DNA of 64,000 bases from Stenocarpella maydis (taxonomy: Eukaryota > Ascomycota > Sordariomycetes > Diaporthales > Diaporthaceae). The notes below the pieces were generated by a model. It was not told the origin of the DNA. It saw only the letters and a list, made by a program, of their open reading frames with translations, and made no database searches. Below, in pieces: positions 21,801-31,963 of the stretch. Both the position numbers and the translations under genes were made by a program. Numbering within the stretch: the first letter of the stretch is position 1; every line of letters begins with the position of its first letter. The DNA is taken from NCBI GenBank assembly GCA_002270565.1, contig NQMI01000150.1, positions 1-64,000 on the forward strand, in the 5' to 3' direction.

Positions 21801-22420
21801 ATCCTCTCGTTGGGTGTCAGTACATGTGATCCAAATACGCTCGGCCTGCTTCTGATATGAGCGGAGAGCTTCTTATATCACCGTTGAACTAAGAGAGGAA
21901 GGCTTAGTAAATTTGCATCTTATTAGAGGCAGACCAAAGCCGTAGTGTTCAGGTACCAGACGATTCACGGGTTCTGTGACAGCCCTTTTTTTAGCTTACA
22001 TATGCAATTGTTGTTGCAGGGTATCGGTATTCCGACCGTCTGGGTTGAAGAAGAGCCCAGAACTCGAGTCCGGGTCGGCTATTCTCGGCTAGGACCGTCG
22101 CTCAGCCAAGCAGGCGGCTTTTAGAAGGTGTACCGCTTAGAAAACGGGCCCTGGGGACCGGGCTAATGACGTTCCCCCTGCCAGTGCGAACCACAGCCGT
22201 GATCTGGACCCGTGCTTCGTCCACGATCCGCCCGCATCTTACCTACCCAGGCACGCTACATAAAGAATTCACCCTCCTCTCCCGATATCTTTCATCTTGT
22301 TCCTCGGCTTACCCCGGCCTCCTAAACTGTTCTCCGAACCTGTCGCAATGACCATTCCTTCGCTCTGACAATCTCACGACCAAACCCAATTCTCACACGG
22401 CGCTGACCACTGGCAGGGGG
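21801..22420. promoter_or_regulatory. Divergent promoter region, METTL4-like / mitochondrial carrier
   Basis: This 620-bp non-coding interval lies between two divergent start codons. Nothing more specific than general promoter character can be seen. Confidence 0.45.
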
Positions 22421-23666
22421 ATGCCATCGGCCCTGAGGGAGGATGCCTCAATGCCGGCGCTTCCACATCACGAACCACGAAAGGATAGCGACCGGCCTGG
22501 CCGTGGCCTACGCGGGGGAAATGCCGCAGTGTGTCCAACAGACGACGAGGCGGTAGTACCAAAGAAGGTGGACAAGCAGAGCCTGGACTATCTTTGGCGA
22601 TCCGGCACCGCTGGAGGATTTGCAGGATGCGCAGTGAGTACACACGAGTTCTGCATGGTCTCTCGTGTCATTCATAGACTTTTGTCGCTAAACTGTGTGT
22701 CGACAGGCAAAAACCGTCGTTGCGCCGCTTGACCGGGTCAAGATCCTCTTCCAGGCTGGGAATCCGCAGTTCGTCAAGTATTCGGGGTCCTGGGTTGGTA
22801 CAGTCGCTGCTATGAACGAGATATATCGCCAGCAGGGCACCGCGGGACTATTCAGAGGCCACTCAGCCACCCTGCTAAGAGTGTTCCCGTACGCTGGCAT
22901 CAAGTTTCTTGCGTACGAGCAAATACGATCTGCTGTTATCCCGACCAAAGATCACGAGACACACCTGAGGCGGCTCATGAGCGGCTCTCTCGCCGGAGCT
23001 ACCTCGGTTTTCTTCACCTACCCGCTTGAGGTGATACGTGTCCGACTCGCTTTCGAGACGAAACAGCATGACCGTTCGTCATTGTCTTCTATATGTAGGC
23101 AAATCTACAATGAGCGCCCGCACGCCTCCTCTCCTGCCGCAACACCCGGCCCCGCCCCCGTCAGGTTAGTGAACACCGCGGCCTCGACGGTGGAGGCTGT
23201 TGTGCCACAGAAGGGGTTGATCAACTTCTACCGCGGGTTCTCGCCAACAATCCTCGGAATGCTCCCCTACGCCGGCGTGTCCTTCCTCACCCATGACACA
23301 ATGGGCGACTTGCTGCGACACCCCCTGGTCGCGAAGTGGACGACATTACCACAGCGCAGGAACGCGCCGGAGGGAAAGCCGCCGCTCCTTCAATCCTGGG
23401 CCGAGCTTCTGGCGGGCGGCGTGGCGGGGCTGGTCTCGCAGACGTGCTCGTACCCGCTCGAGGTCGTGCGGCGGCGGATGCAGGTCGCGGGGGCGGTTGG
23501 CGACGGCCACCGGCTGCGCATTGCCGAGACGGCGGCGCTAATCATGAAAGAGCGAGGAATACGTGGGTTTTTCGTGGGGCTCACGATCGGATATGTCAAG
23601 ATCGTACCCATGAGTGCGGTCAGCTTCTTCACGTACGAGCGGATGAAGTCGGTGTTCGGCATTTAG
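22421..23666 (+). CDS. LEU5: Mitochondrial carrier, Leu5-type CoA transporter
   Basis: Two exons (22421-22633 and 22707-23666), 390 aa. There are three mitochondrial-carrier repeats, each with its signature: PLDRVKILFQ after GGFAGCAAKTVVA; PLEVIRVRLAFET after SGSLAGATSVFFTY; and PLEVVRRRMQVAG after AGGVAGLVSQTCSY. The matching second-helix motifs (GLFRGHSATLLRVFPYAGIKF, FYRGFSPTILGMLPYAGVSF, FFVGLTIGYVKIVPMSAVSF) are present. The conserved N-terminal DKQSLDYLWRSGTAGGFAG and overall length fit the Leu5/SLC25A42 branch that supplies CoA to the matrix. A carrier for another nucleotide-like cofactor is possible. The protein sits in the inner mitochondrial membrane. The intron boundary falls inside the first helix (GCA|AKT), in phase 0. 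Confidence 0.92.
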
Positions 23667-24313
23667 AAATGGGATTTTCATGGGGAAACCGCGGCGCTCT
23701 GGCGTAATTGGACGGCGGGACAGCAATGAATTGGATACCAGAATGGTGGTGTAACATCTGGATAGAGAGGGGGCCTATATGATCGTCCTTACAGAAAGAA
23801 TTGCAAACAGACTTACTTGTCATTCGGAAGGGGGAGGGGGATCCTCCTCAGGACAGACGTTGTGCTCCGAAAGAGGTCGATTTCAGACTTTACTGGGTTT
23901 CTACGATCACACACGAGGGAATATTGCCTATCCTATCCGTGTGTGTGGCCTCAAAGGCTGACTCCGCACCCATCTACCATATGGGCATTCTAATGAAGGC
24001 CACGTTGGTGGCTCGGCCTCTCAAGTACACCTCCGGGCTGTTATTTCCTTGTTTCTGCTGGTTGTGCCTTCCTATTAAAGGATTCGCCCGAAAACAAGGC
24101 CTGGATATCAAGGATTTGCTGGCTGCGGAGGAAGATATTGTCGTGAAACACTCGCAATATACTTACTGCCAGCACATCATTGCCTCAGTCCGGTCCTTGC
24201 CATCAAATACTCCATGCTGCCACCTAGATCACCTATTGTACATTGGCATCATTTAAATCTTAGCCCACTATCAGCTTGAACGAATCCCGCATACTTGGGT
24301 CTGCAGCACGCGA
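23667..24313. other. Intergenic, nothing recognised
   Basis: Downstream of the carrier gene. Several short open frames lack protein-like composition. No repeat or RNA gene was seen. Confidence 0.5.
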
Positions 24314-24457
24314 TTAGTCTTGGACAGCCGAAATCTCGTCGTCTTGCGTCAGATCTTCAGAAAAGTCTCCAATAGACTCGGCGACCTCTCCTTCTGCATC
24401 CTCTCCCTGAGGCATACACAGACGCAGGTAGCACAAAATCCAGCAAGAAGCTACCAT
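24314..24457 (-). CDS. Possible 47-aa small protein with hydrophobic head and acidic tail
   Basis: A short frame in the upstream region of the gene at 24530, on the opposite strand. It begins MVASCWILCYLRLCMPQG, hydrophobic and Cys-rich, then switches to a strongly acidic tail (EDAEGEVAESIGDFSEDL and beyond) before TAA. The composition is not what random GC-rich spacer gives, but there is no splice or homology support. It may be a real micro-protein, the last exon of something unseen, or chance. Confidence 0.25.
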   Translation of the reverse strand: MVASCWILCYLRLCMPQGEDAEGEVAESIGDFSEDLTQDDEISAVQD

Positions 24458-24529
24458 TCGGGGTGAAAAGAAGCTCTCATGGTCATTGAACTGCCTGAAG
24501 TATAAGCGCAGCCAACTCTTCAGCTTCGA

Positions 24530-25848
24530 ATGAGCCGCGATTCCTCTTCATTATCGCCTCAGGCTTTCTGGAGCGAAAGTATCCGAGATCCTGCGCACAA
24601 TTCCCGAAACACAGCTGGCCATGACCCCCCGCGGCCAGCAAAAGCTGGGTTCGAGTGGGTATGGTTTCCGGACGGATACTGGGCAGAGAGGCCGGCTCCA
24701 CGGCGGAGCTCGAAGGGTCGGGGTACAAGTTCGGCTGGATCAACAGGCAAGATGTTCAGATGGACTTCAAGGGCCCATGGCTACCCAGCATCGTCTGAGG
24801 CACATGAACAGCGCGATGTGTCCCCCGAGCCAGTCAATGCAAACCGTCCCCTGAGACTTCCACCGCTCAGCCTGCCTGAGAAGAAGTCTGGATCGTTCAG
24901 CCCTCCCAGGACTCTTCCACACAGCCCATGGCTCAGCGAGGCCGCCCAGGTCCAGGCGCTACAACGTCCTGTCGACCAACAGATGGATTTTGCAGCCATC
25001 GATACTCTCCATGAACAGTCTCCGCGTGGTCATAGCAGCCCGTACGGCGAGCCCCCTGCTACTGGCTCCTCGAGAGTGAAGAAGGCGACGAGACCAAAGC
25101 CATTTTGGAACCTTGTCCAGAGATCCAAGGTGAGTGAGCGGCTCTCCCCTCAGTATCACAGACTACTCAAAAAGACTGGCTTAATAGATCGAGAAACCTA
25201 TGGAGGTACCCCCAGAGCCGATTGACAATGAAGCCGTGGATGCTGCGCCCAGTTACTTCACCCAAAAGCCCGTTGAGCCGCCCCAAACGCTTGTACCACC
25301 GGTAAAGAAAGCAGAACATCCCAGCAACGGGCCGTTAAGAATTCTGCGCAAATGGTCCAGCAAGCCTCCCGAAAATCACAAGGGCACACAGCCGTCGCCC
25401 CGAACAAGCGACACGAGCACCTCGAGCCCTAGCACTTATAAGTGGGTTGGACCGAGCTTCCCAGCCAGTACAGCTGAACATCAAGGCAAGATCCCCCTTT
25501 CCGCAACGTGCAGGCCTAGGCTGACCCGAGTGAGAGAAAGCGTACGGCGTTACGAGATCCTATCAGGAGGGTGAGCCAAAGGCTTTAGTCAGACGAGATT
25601 CCGTCAAGGGAATCTCCTTTTTCGAGTTTGACATGCCGGAACATCTTCCTTCCAGCCCGATGTGCCCGGCCAACCCAATGCATAGGCTCAAAGGAAAGGG
25701 AGTTTGTGTCGTGAGTCCTACCGTGCTCACTATTCATCCAAACACTGACCTGGCCTGATAATTTGCCTCCAAGTTCCATGGCAGGTTGAAGCAGCCATCT
25801 ATGGATGATGAGGCTGGGGTTGCCGAGGAGTCCATGGAGAGCCCCTGA
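24530..25848 (+). CDS. Uncharacterised fungal protein, C-terminal CPxNPxH...GKGVCVFHGR motif
   Basis: Exon 1 (24530-25129) and exon 2 (from 25188) join in phase across a 58-nt intron. They encode an N-terminal FEWVWFPDGYWAERP block and long Ser/Pro-rich disordered stretches. The frame then stops at 25574. Directly after, in the +1 frame, lies a clearly protein-like segment (ISFFEFDMPEHLPSSPMCPA) ending GKGVCV at a GTGAGT donor (25711). The acceptor at 25773 completes FHGR and a short tail to TGA at 25848. The exon lengths sum to 3n+1, so either one base is extra near 25569-25575 (a G-run) or a weak-donor intron around 25445-25536 was missed. The His/Cys-rich end resembles a small metal-binding motif. 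Function unknown. Confidence 0.6.
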
Positions 25849-26463
25849 GGAAGCACCGACGGGGATGTACTGCTGCTCACTGGCATAGTTCCTCCTTCTG
25901 ACCTATGAAGCTCCTATACTAGCAGACTCGGACGGATCGCGTCTCCGAGGTCCCAATGAGACAACTCTGGTTGCGTCCCCAGTGCCTGTTCATCATGGTA
26001 GTTCTTGGCACCTGGTGGGGTAAGGATATTCCAGCTAGGCCACCTGGAGATATTGTGCTGGCCCTCTGTATCTCTTTGGCCAAATCGACGGATACAGAAA
26101 TAGACAAAAAGAGGCGTCTGTCTATAATTCCTCTCAAGCCCAGAAGCCAGGAATGATGCATTGCTGCAGAAAGCTGAATCCAGATGGACACCAGACGAAG
26201 GTTGTCGAGTATTTAAGTCATGCCCCTGTCACCTAGATACCTAGGCATGTACCTCGGTACTTGGATCTGCTGCAGCCCCTGCAGCTTGTGATAACGTAGT
26301 AGCGGCCGGTGCGCCCAGACCAGGCGTATTTAGCGCTACCTCGCCATTTAGCTACAGCATCAGCCTCAGTTCAATCCTAAGCCCTGCCTTTTGCCCTTGC
26401 ATCCCTCTCGCGGCCAGTCGCACACACCCGGGCGCCCGTCCTCGAGAAGACTCGAACGCGGCC
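25849..26463. other. Intergenic upstream of CDC73
   Basis: Promoter region of CDC73, with a run of tacctaggcatgtacctcggtac-like near-repeats around 26230-26265. No gene is seen. Confidence 0.5.
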
Positions 26464-27684
26464 ATGGCTGCAGCAGCACAGGACCCCCTCCTCCTGTTTC
26501 GACAGGCAATCGCATCGGGCCAGCCCGTGACGCCCGTGGCTGGCGACTCGGCCGACGAGGCGCCTCTGTCACAGGCCACACAGATCCGATTCGCAGACTC
26601 CACAGCTCTCCCCATCGACTCGCCCACACGCTTCCAGCCCGACGAGTCAACCACGATAGACCTTCGCTCCATCTACTTTGCCTGGGTCAACCGAGACCTC
26701 GCCATCCCGGACTACAATGCCGCGGCTACCGCCCTGAACGAGGAGCTGGCCGCAAAGGGGCTGGGCGCCACCGTGCACAAGCTGGCCTTTGTCGAGCGCG
26801 TCGACCTCATCACCTGGCTCGAGGGCGGCGGCGAGAGCGAGTATATCAAGAAGCTCGCGGGCGACGCCGCGCCCACCGCCGCCGAGGCCCTCAAGAGCTC
26901 ATCCCAGCCGGCGGCCGCCGCGCGCGCGGGCAAGGGGTCGTTGGACCCAAGGCTGCTGCAGATCTACGCCGGGGAGCGCAAGATGGGCGACCGCAACACG
27001 GTGCTGAGGGGCGTCAAGCCCATAGACTTCTCGGGCGTCCGCAAGCACGCGGCCCTGTTCACCTCGCGGAGGCCTGGGGGCCAGCAGGCGGCGCCGGCGG
27101 CGGCGGCGCCGGGCGCGGCGCTCCCGATCAACCAGAAGCCGGCCAAGCGGCCGGACCCCATCATCCTGCTGTCGCCGTCGGCGTCGTCGCTGCTGCGCAT
27201 CTCCAACGTGCGGGCGTTCCTCGAGACGGGGCGGTACGAGCTGCCCGAGAGCGGGTCGACGGCGACGATGCTCAACATCATGCGGGTGATGCGCGAGATC
27301 GACCCGAACCGCGCGATGCGCTTCATCCTGGTCGAGGGCCCCGAGAACTTCAAGCCCGAGTACTGGAACCGCGTGGTGGCCGTCTTCACGACGGGCCAGC
27401 CGTGGCAGTTCAAGAACTACAAGTGGAGCAACCCCAACGAGCTCTTCCGGCACGTCCTGGGCGTCCACGTCGGCTGGCGCGGGGACCCGGTCCCGGATAA
27501 CGTCCGCGACTGGGGCCACCGCGTCCAGTGCTTCACCGTGGACAAGTGGAGAGACCCGGCCCTCCCCGGCGCAGAGGCCAGCCGCTTCCGTGACAGGGAG
27601 GTCGTCGAGAGCATCTGGAAGCAGATTGAGAACAGCATGAGGTCCAGGGGCTGGAGGCGGGATGCGGCCCCGACGTCCATCTGA
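26464..27684 (+). CDS. CDC73: Paf1 complex subunit Cdc73 (parafibromin homologue)
   Basis: Intronless, 406 aa. The N-terminal part (QDPLLLFRQAIASGQPVTPV; IYFAWVNRDLAIPDYNAAA; ERVDLITWLEG) is the parafibromin N-terminal region. A central GERKMGDRNTVLRGVKPIDF segment precedes the C-terminal Ras-like fold domain (about residues 235-400): PIILLSPSASSLLRISNVRAFL, MRFILVEGPENFKPEYWNRVVAVFTTG, WQFKNYKWSNPNELFRHVLGVHVGW. Cdc73 is a subunit of the Paf1 complex that rides with RNA polymerase II, supporting H2B ubiquitination and elongation, and its C-domain binds phosphorylated CTD/Spt5. The Ala-rich linker at about 205-225 is GC-rich low complexity. The start ATG lies in a GCCATGG context. Confidence 0.96.
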   Translation: MAAAAQDPLLLFRQAIASGQPVTPVAGDSADEAPLSQATQIRFADSTALPIDSPTRFQPDESTTIDLRSIYFAWVNRDLAIPDYNAAATALNEELAAKGLGATVHKLAFVERVDLITWLEGGGESEYIKKLAGDAAPTAAEALKSSSQPAAAARAGKGSLDPRLLQIYAGERKMGDRNTVLRGVKPIDFSGVRKHAALFTSRRPGGQQAAPAAAAPGAALPINQKPAKRPDPIILLSPSASSLLRISNVRAFLETGRYELPESGSTATMLNIMRVMREIDPNRAMRFILVEGPENFKPEYWNRVVAVFTTGQPWQFKNYKWSNPNELFRHVLGVHVGWRGDPVPDNVRDWGHRVQCFTVDKWRDPALPGAEASRFRDREVVESIWKQIENSMRSRGWRRDAAPTSI

Positions 27685-28632
27685 CTTGGAGTGCGGTGGG
27701 ACGGGACCGCGCGCAGATGACATTGTGTGATGATAACTCTACGACAGCCCAGTGCACGTCAGGAGGGCCACGTGCAGCACGAGGATGCCGAGCAACCGGG
27801 GATCTGGTTACATTGGTGGCTGGGCGGCGGGCCCGGTTGAGGTTCATGGTCCTCGTGGTCTACATCAGAGAGACAGGCCACGGCAAGGGAAGCGAGCTGC
27901 AGTGAACAGGCGGTACGGAGACAGGGGACAGCGGGCAGAAAACGGCGTTCTAGGGGGGCTGCAAAAATCGGCATGCTTTCTCCCCCATGGGAGAAAAGAG
28001 AAAATGATAGCATCCACACGATCTAATCACCCTGTCTCGGGCCGAGAGATTACACTACGCCTCTCAGCGCCCAGGCTCGTGGTTGTTTGAATCTATGCAG
28101 CAATCCGCATCCGGCCCGCAGACAGGCCAGGTCTGTAGAAGTTAGGGCTGACCAGCCGCGGATATAACAAACAGAGCCTGTGCCGCAGCTCCCAGGGTGT
28201 GTGTTGGCGGGAGTCCCCCCGGAAGCGCAGTCTCCCGGCAGACGGGGGCTGCGGCTGACGTCTCTGGTGGCAGCTGGCCCAAAGTGATTCGCCCTCGTGC
28301 CGCAGCGAGCTCGACCCTTGCCGCGCAGCAGGCTGACTGGCAGGCTTGTGGGTACTATTTCTGGCGTGGCACAGCCAGCAACGTACATGGTATCCATCCA
28401 TATCCGTTCCACCCTTGTCAACCCGGTCGTGGCGCGGCTGGCTTCTCCAACATCCGGAGGCGACCTTGGGATCGGGCACGGTTACGGTGGCCCATTTTGC
28501 TGCTTCTGTCTCGGAGGTAACAAGCCTCCTGTTGGCTTGACCTTTGGGCTTGGTGCGGCTTTTAGTACTTCTAACCCAAGGCCATCAGTTGACCGCGCTG
28601 GCTGGCTGGCGACCTCTGACGGTTGACTGTCG

Positions 28633-28674
<42 letters not shown>

Positions 28675-28726
28675 GCAGCATCAACACATCGACGTCGACT
28701 GCCACCAAACGCGACTCGAGACTACC
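27685..28726. other. Intergenic and 5' leader, trinucleotide repeats
   Basis: About 1 kb between CDC73 and the DUF7053 gene. The only marked feature is the CAT/CAG tract immediately before the next start codon, listed separately. Confidence 0.5.
28634..28680. repeat. (CAT)n-(CAG)n microsatellite in 5' leader
   Basis: About six CAT triplets followed by about nine CAG triplets lie roughly 45 bp upstream of the chosen start codon at 28727. They are in frame with the downstream gene. With an upstream Met at 28544 they would add His6-Gln9, so repeat length could matter if that Met is used. Confidence 0.85.
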
Positions 28727-30109
28727 ATGTCGAAGAGATCGGTTTTCACCACAATCAGCCCGCTGCCTGCGGGCATCCCGCGCCATGTCGTGCTTGAGTT
28801 CCTCCACAACCACCTGGAGATGATCGACCTGAACCCCCTTGTGAGGGAGAGGCACCCCATCAAGCCGCCTGCGGACGCCCCGCACGACGAGCTCAGGTGC
28901 ATCTGGTACTCCCTGACCGACCGCATCACATATCTGCCAGGGGGGCTGGCAAGCGGAGACATCTCATACACATGCGCGTTCCACGACCTCCCGGACGGGA
29001 TCCAGACCCACTGCCGGGCGCCGCTCAACGTCGACATCAGGGACAAATGGACCCTGTGCGGCACGCTTCCCGGCGAGCCCGCCCAACCCGTGGAGCTGGG
29101 CATCGGCGCGCCGGCGACGGGGCTGTACATCCGGGAAGATGTCGATCTCCGCTGCAACCTTCTCATGGCCGGCTTCGTCAAGAAGAACCTGAAGAAGTCC
29201 CACGCCACCCTCGTGGGCCATCTTGTCGAGAAGGCAAGACGGGCGACATCTGGGCACAAGGACAGCGCCCACACCCGACAGTCGCCCTCGAGCGCAGCCG
29301 AGGAGAAGCCAGTCTTATCTCCACCGCCGGGCCCAGGGACGAGAAGAAGCCCGCCCCCGCAGCTTGGGAGCCCGTTTGTTCCTGGCTATCAGCCTGGACG
29401 GCCCCCATCCGTGCGATACCCCCCTGCGCCAGACTCGGGCGAGCAGCGCCGCAACACACCACCCGCTCCACACCAGAGGTCGCACTCGCAGTCCGTCAGC
29501 CCGACCAGCCGGCCCGACCAGCATCGCCCACCGCCAGCCTGGCCGCCATCAGCAGCACATGCCCTTCCACCCATGCGGCTCCGGCACAAGGAGCACCTCT
29601 CCCTCCCTCCACCACCTCAACATCGCAACGCCCTCTACCCCCAACCCCTTCGTGTGCGCAACCTCTCAGTCGGCTCGGCCCACCTGACGCAGCCCATCCC
29701 AGGCAGCACGGCTACCACCGCAGACACCGCCAGCAGCGGCGCCGGCCGCTCGGCCTCGTGCCAGTCCAGCTCGGCCTCGTCCGCCGCGTCCGCGCTGACG
29801 GCGGCCACCAGCCGGCCCTCCGTCTCAGAGCCCAGGACTAGCAGCGGCGACGACCACCCAGAGTACCCGCCACTGAACCCGTACTCGGACGATGGCGGTG
29901 GAGGCAGCTCCTCGCCCGACGAGCCGCGGCCGCCGCGCACGCCGCCGTTTTTCGCCGAGCTAGTCGGGTCCGAGGGGCTCGGCAAGGGAAAGGGAGCCGG
30001 GGGCGGGGTGTACCAGCACCCGGGCCACCACCCGTCAGTGCTGAGGCCTGGCGGGCGCTCCAGAACAGGGGCGCGCCTGGATTCGCCCTTTGTTGCGGAG
30101 CTAGAATGA
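28727..30109 (+). CDS. DUF7053 domain protein
   Basis: Single exon, 460 aa from the Met at 28727. The N-terminal about 165 residues match the fungal DUF7053 module: FTTISPLPAGIPRHVVLEFL, HLEMIDLNPLVRERHPIKPP, LTDRITYLPGGLASGDISY, FHDLPDGIQTHC and LLMAGFVKKNLKKSHATLVG. The remaining about 300 residues are Pro/Ser/Arg-rich and disordered, ending in a short FVAELE motif that echoes an earlier PFFAELVG. The DUF7053 module looks like a START-like lipid or ligand pocket, but its biochemical role is not established. The start was placed at MSKRSVFTTI because the family begins there. The open frame continues upstream through the triplet repeats to 28544, and that longer form cannot be excluded. Confidence 0.85.
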   Translation: MSKRSVFTTISPLPAGIPRHVVLEFLHNHLEMIDLNPLVRERHPIKPPADAPHDELRCIWYSLTDRITYLPGGLASGDISYTCAFHDLPDGIQTHCRAPLNVDIRDKWTLCGTLPGEPAQPVELGIGAPATGLYIREDVDLRCNLLMAGFVKKNLKKSHATLVGHLVEKARRATSGHKDSAHTRQSPSSAAEEKPVLSPPPGPGTRRSPPPQLGSPFVPGYQPGRPPSVRYPPAPDSGEQRRNTPPAPHQRSHSQSVSPTSRPDQHRPPPAWPPSAAHALPPMRLRHKEHLSLPPPPQHRNALYPQPLRVRNLSVGSAHLTQPIPGSTATTADTASSGAGRSASCQSSSASSAASALTAATSRPSVSEPRTSSGDDHPEYPPLNPYSDDGGGGSSSPDEPRPPRTPPFFAELVGSEGLGKGKGAGGGVYQHPGHHPSVLRPGGRSRTGARLDSPFVAELE

Positions 30110-31169
30110 GAGGTCCCCTTCCGTCCTGGGTTTGGATTGGGCCCCGTGGGTGGCCCGTGGCTGAGCGGGCTGCGTGCCAGCTGGGGATCAGCAAGGCGCG
30201 TCGCAACTCCGGATCCGCGACGCCGGTACCGCTCCATATCTGCTGGGAAGTGTTTACCCAAGGAGTTTTGTCTCGGGCTCAGGTATATAGCGTTGCCTCG
30301 GTGATGGGCCGTACTGCGGGTAATGGGTCGCGTGCTCTGGCATGTGGCCCTTATTTGCCTCTTGCATCATCCATGCTGCTCTAGGCCGATTTCCTAGGCA
30401 GGCGGCGTGTTGGAATTTCGGAGTCGAGGCGTTGAGATGCCCTCCCCAGCATATGTTTTGATTTAGGATACCCCCCCCGACTTTCAGAATAGCCCCTCTT
30501 GGCTTTCAACACTGACAATCCGTTGCGGGACAAGTTGCGTCAGACGCAATACCACAATATCATGCCATGAAAGATCCAAAGCCCTTTTTGGTGAATCAGT
30601 GCCATTGTTCTAATGTCTGTGCCAGAGTAGTATACTTGCAGAACCAAAAAGCAAAGCACCTATGACACATTAAAAATAATAAGATGATTTGTTCATGCTT
30701 CGTTCGTCTGGTTCCCACGCACCCCGGTGGCGTGTTATCCCTCATTTCGAAAGCCATATTAACGTCGACTTCGTTAGCAGCAGACCTGAAGAATAGAAGG
30801 AGCAGAGCAAACGAGAGGTGCCTCGTCGGAACCGCCTCCACCATCCTCCAAGCCCACAAGCACACCAAATAAAAAAAGACTGAAACCGAGAAACAGAAAA
30901 AGGAACCCCCACGGTGGTGGTGGGAAAGAAACGACCTACAGAAACCTTTCTAAACCGCGTGAACCAAGACGTACAAGGTTTTGGAAAATATGATTCATGC
31001 CTTGTTTTGCCCTGTCGTTCAGACTTAACACCAGAAAAACATGCCCCCAGAGTAAGCGAGTCCGTTTGCCTCATTATGGAAACTCCCCTTGTCCAAAAAA
31101 GAAAAAACCCATCCCCCCGTGAAAACTTAGATAGTCCCCCCCTCGCGAATGCTGCCCCCGCCACCCCGC
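30110..31169. other. Intergenic, nothing recognised
   Basis: Convergent spacer between the DUF7053 gene (plus) and the GPI-anchored protein (minus). A/T-richer patches near 30660-30700 and 30860-30900 fit 3' UTR and polyadenylation sequence. No gene is seen. Confidence 0.5.
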
Positions 31170-31963
31170 TCACAGCGCAACAGCGCCGACAAGGGCACCG
31201 GCCAGCAGCAGCAGCAGCAGGCCCGAGACCTCGAGGCCCGCGGGGGCGCCGGCCGTAACGTAGCCCGGCCTGGTCGGGGCCGGCTGGCCCGGCTGGTAAG
31301 AGCCGGTGACGGGGCCGGCCTGCGGCTGGGCGGCGGGCGCCCCCGCTGGCCCGGCGCCCCCCGCTGGCCCGGCACCCCCCGCTGGCCCGGCGCCCATTGC
31401 CGGGGGGTTGCCCATCTCCGGGGAGTTGCCCATTGCCGGTCCTGCTGGTGGCGCGGGGCCCATGGCTGGGGGGTCGCCCTTGACCGGTGCTGCTGGCGGC
31501 GCGGGGGCCATTGCCGGGGAGCTGCCCTTGGCCGGCGACGGAGGGGGCCGAGGCGGCATGGGCATGCCCTCCTGGGTCTGGGCCGGCTTTGCGAGGTTCT
31601 GGACGGGGATTATATTCTCAGCTGATGACCCTTGGGATTGTGGTGACATCCTCGTCTCTCCATCCCTCTTGGTGTGTACATGTACGCGCAAACCACAGGG
31701 TAAGACATTGAGGATATTTATGTACGAGTATGTTTACTTACGGTAGTGATGGTGCAAGGGCAGTTCGTGATGGTCACCGGCCCGGGGGTCTTGGCCGTGT
31801 AGCACACCTCCTTGTAGGTGATGACGGTGGGCACGGGGCAGTAGGTGACAAATGAGGGGACCACGGTCACGATGGTGTAGTTTACCGGCGACGGCACCGT
31901 GCCCGTGTAGTAGGCAGAAGCCACCGAAGCGGCGAGGAGGGCGAGGAGGCTTCGCATCTGCAT
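31170..31963 (-). CDS. GPI-anchored Pro/Ala/Gly-rich cell-surface protein
   Basis: Two exons (31742-31963 and 31170-31667) with a 74-nt intron, about 239 aa. A signal peptide (MRSLLALLAASVASAYY) is followed by a Cys-containing module: VTVVPSFVTYCPVPTVITYK, CYTAKTPGPVTITNCPC. Then comes a long degenerate repeat of PAMG/PAGGAGPA units. The C-terminus ends in a hydrophobic GPI-transfer signal (LEVSGLLLLLLAGALVGAVAL) preceded by small residues suited to omega-site cleavage. Proteins of this layout are covalently linked to the plasma membrane or wall glucan in fungi. The N-terminal Cys module resembles those of other Thr/Tyr/Val-rich wall proteins. The acceptor at 31668 was chosen because it keeps phase; nearby AG alternatives would change only a few residues. 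Confidence 0.8.

Noticed and set aside
26391..27500. 369-codon plus-strand frame overlapping CDC73
   Set aside because: Arg/His/Gly-rich off-frame shadow. CDC73 in the other frame is complete with family motifs.
31149..31746. Plus-strand Gly/Pro/Ala-rich frames over the GPI gene
   Set aside because: Complement of the repetitive Pro/Ala/Gly region. The minus-strand gene has a signal peptide, an intron and a GPI signal.
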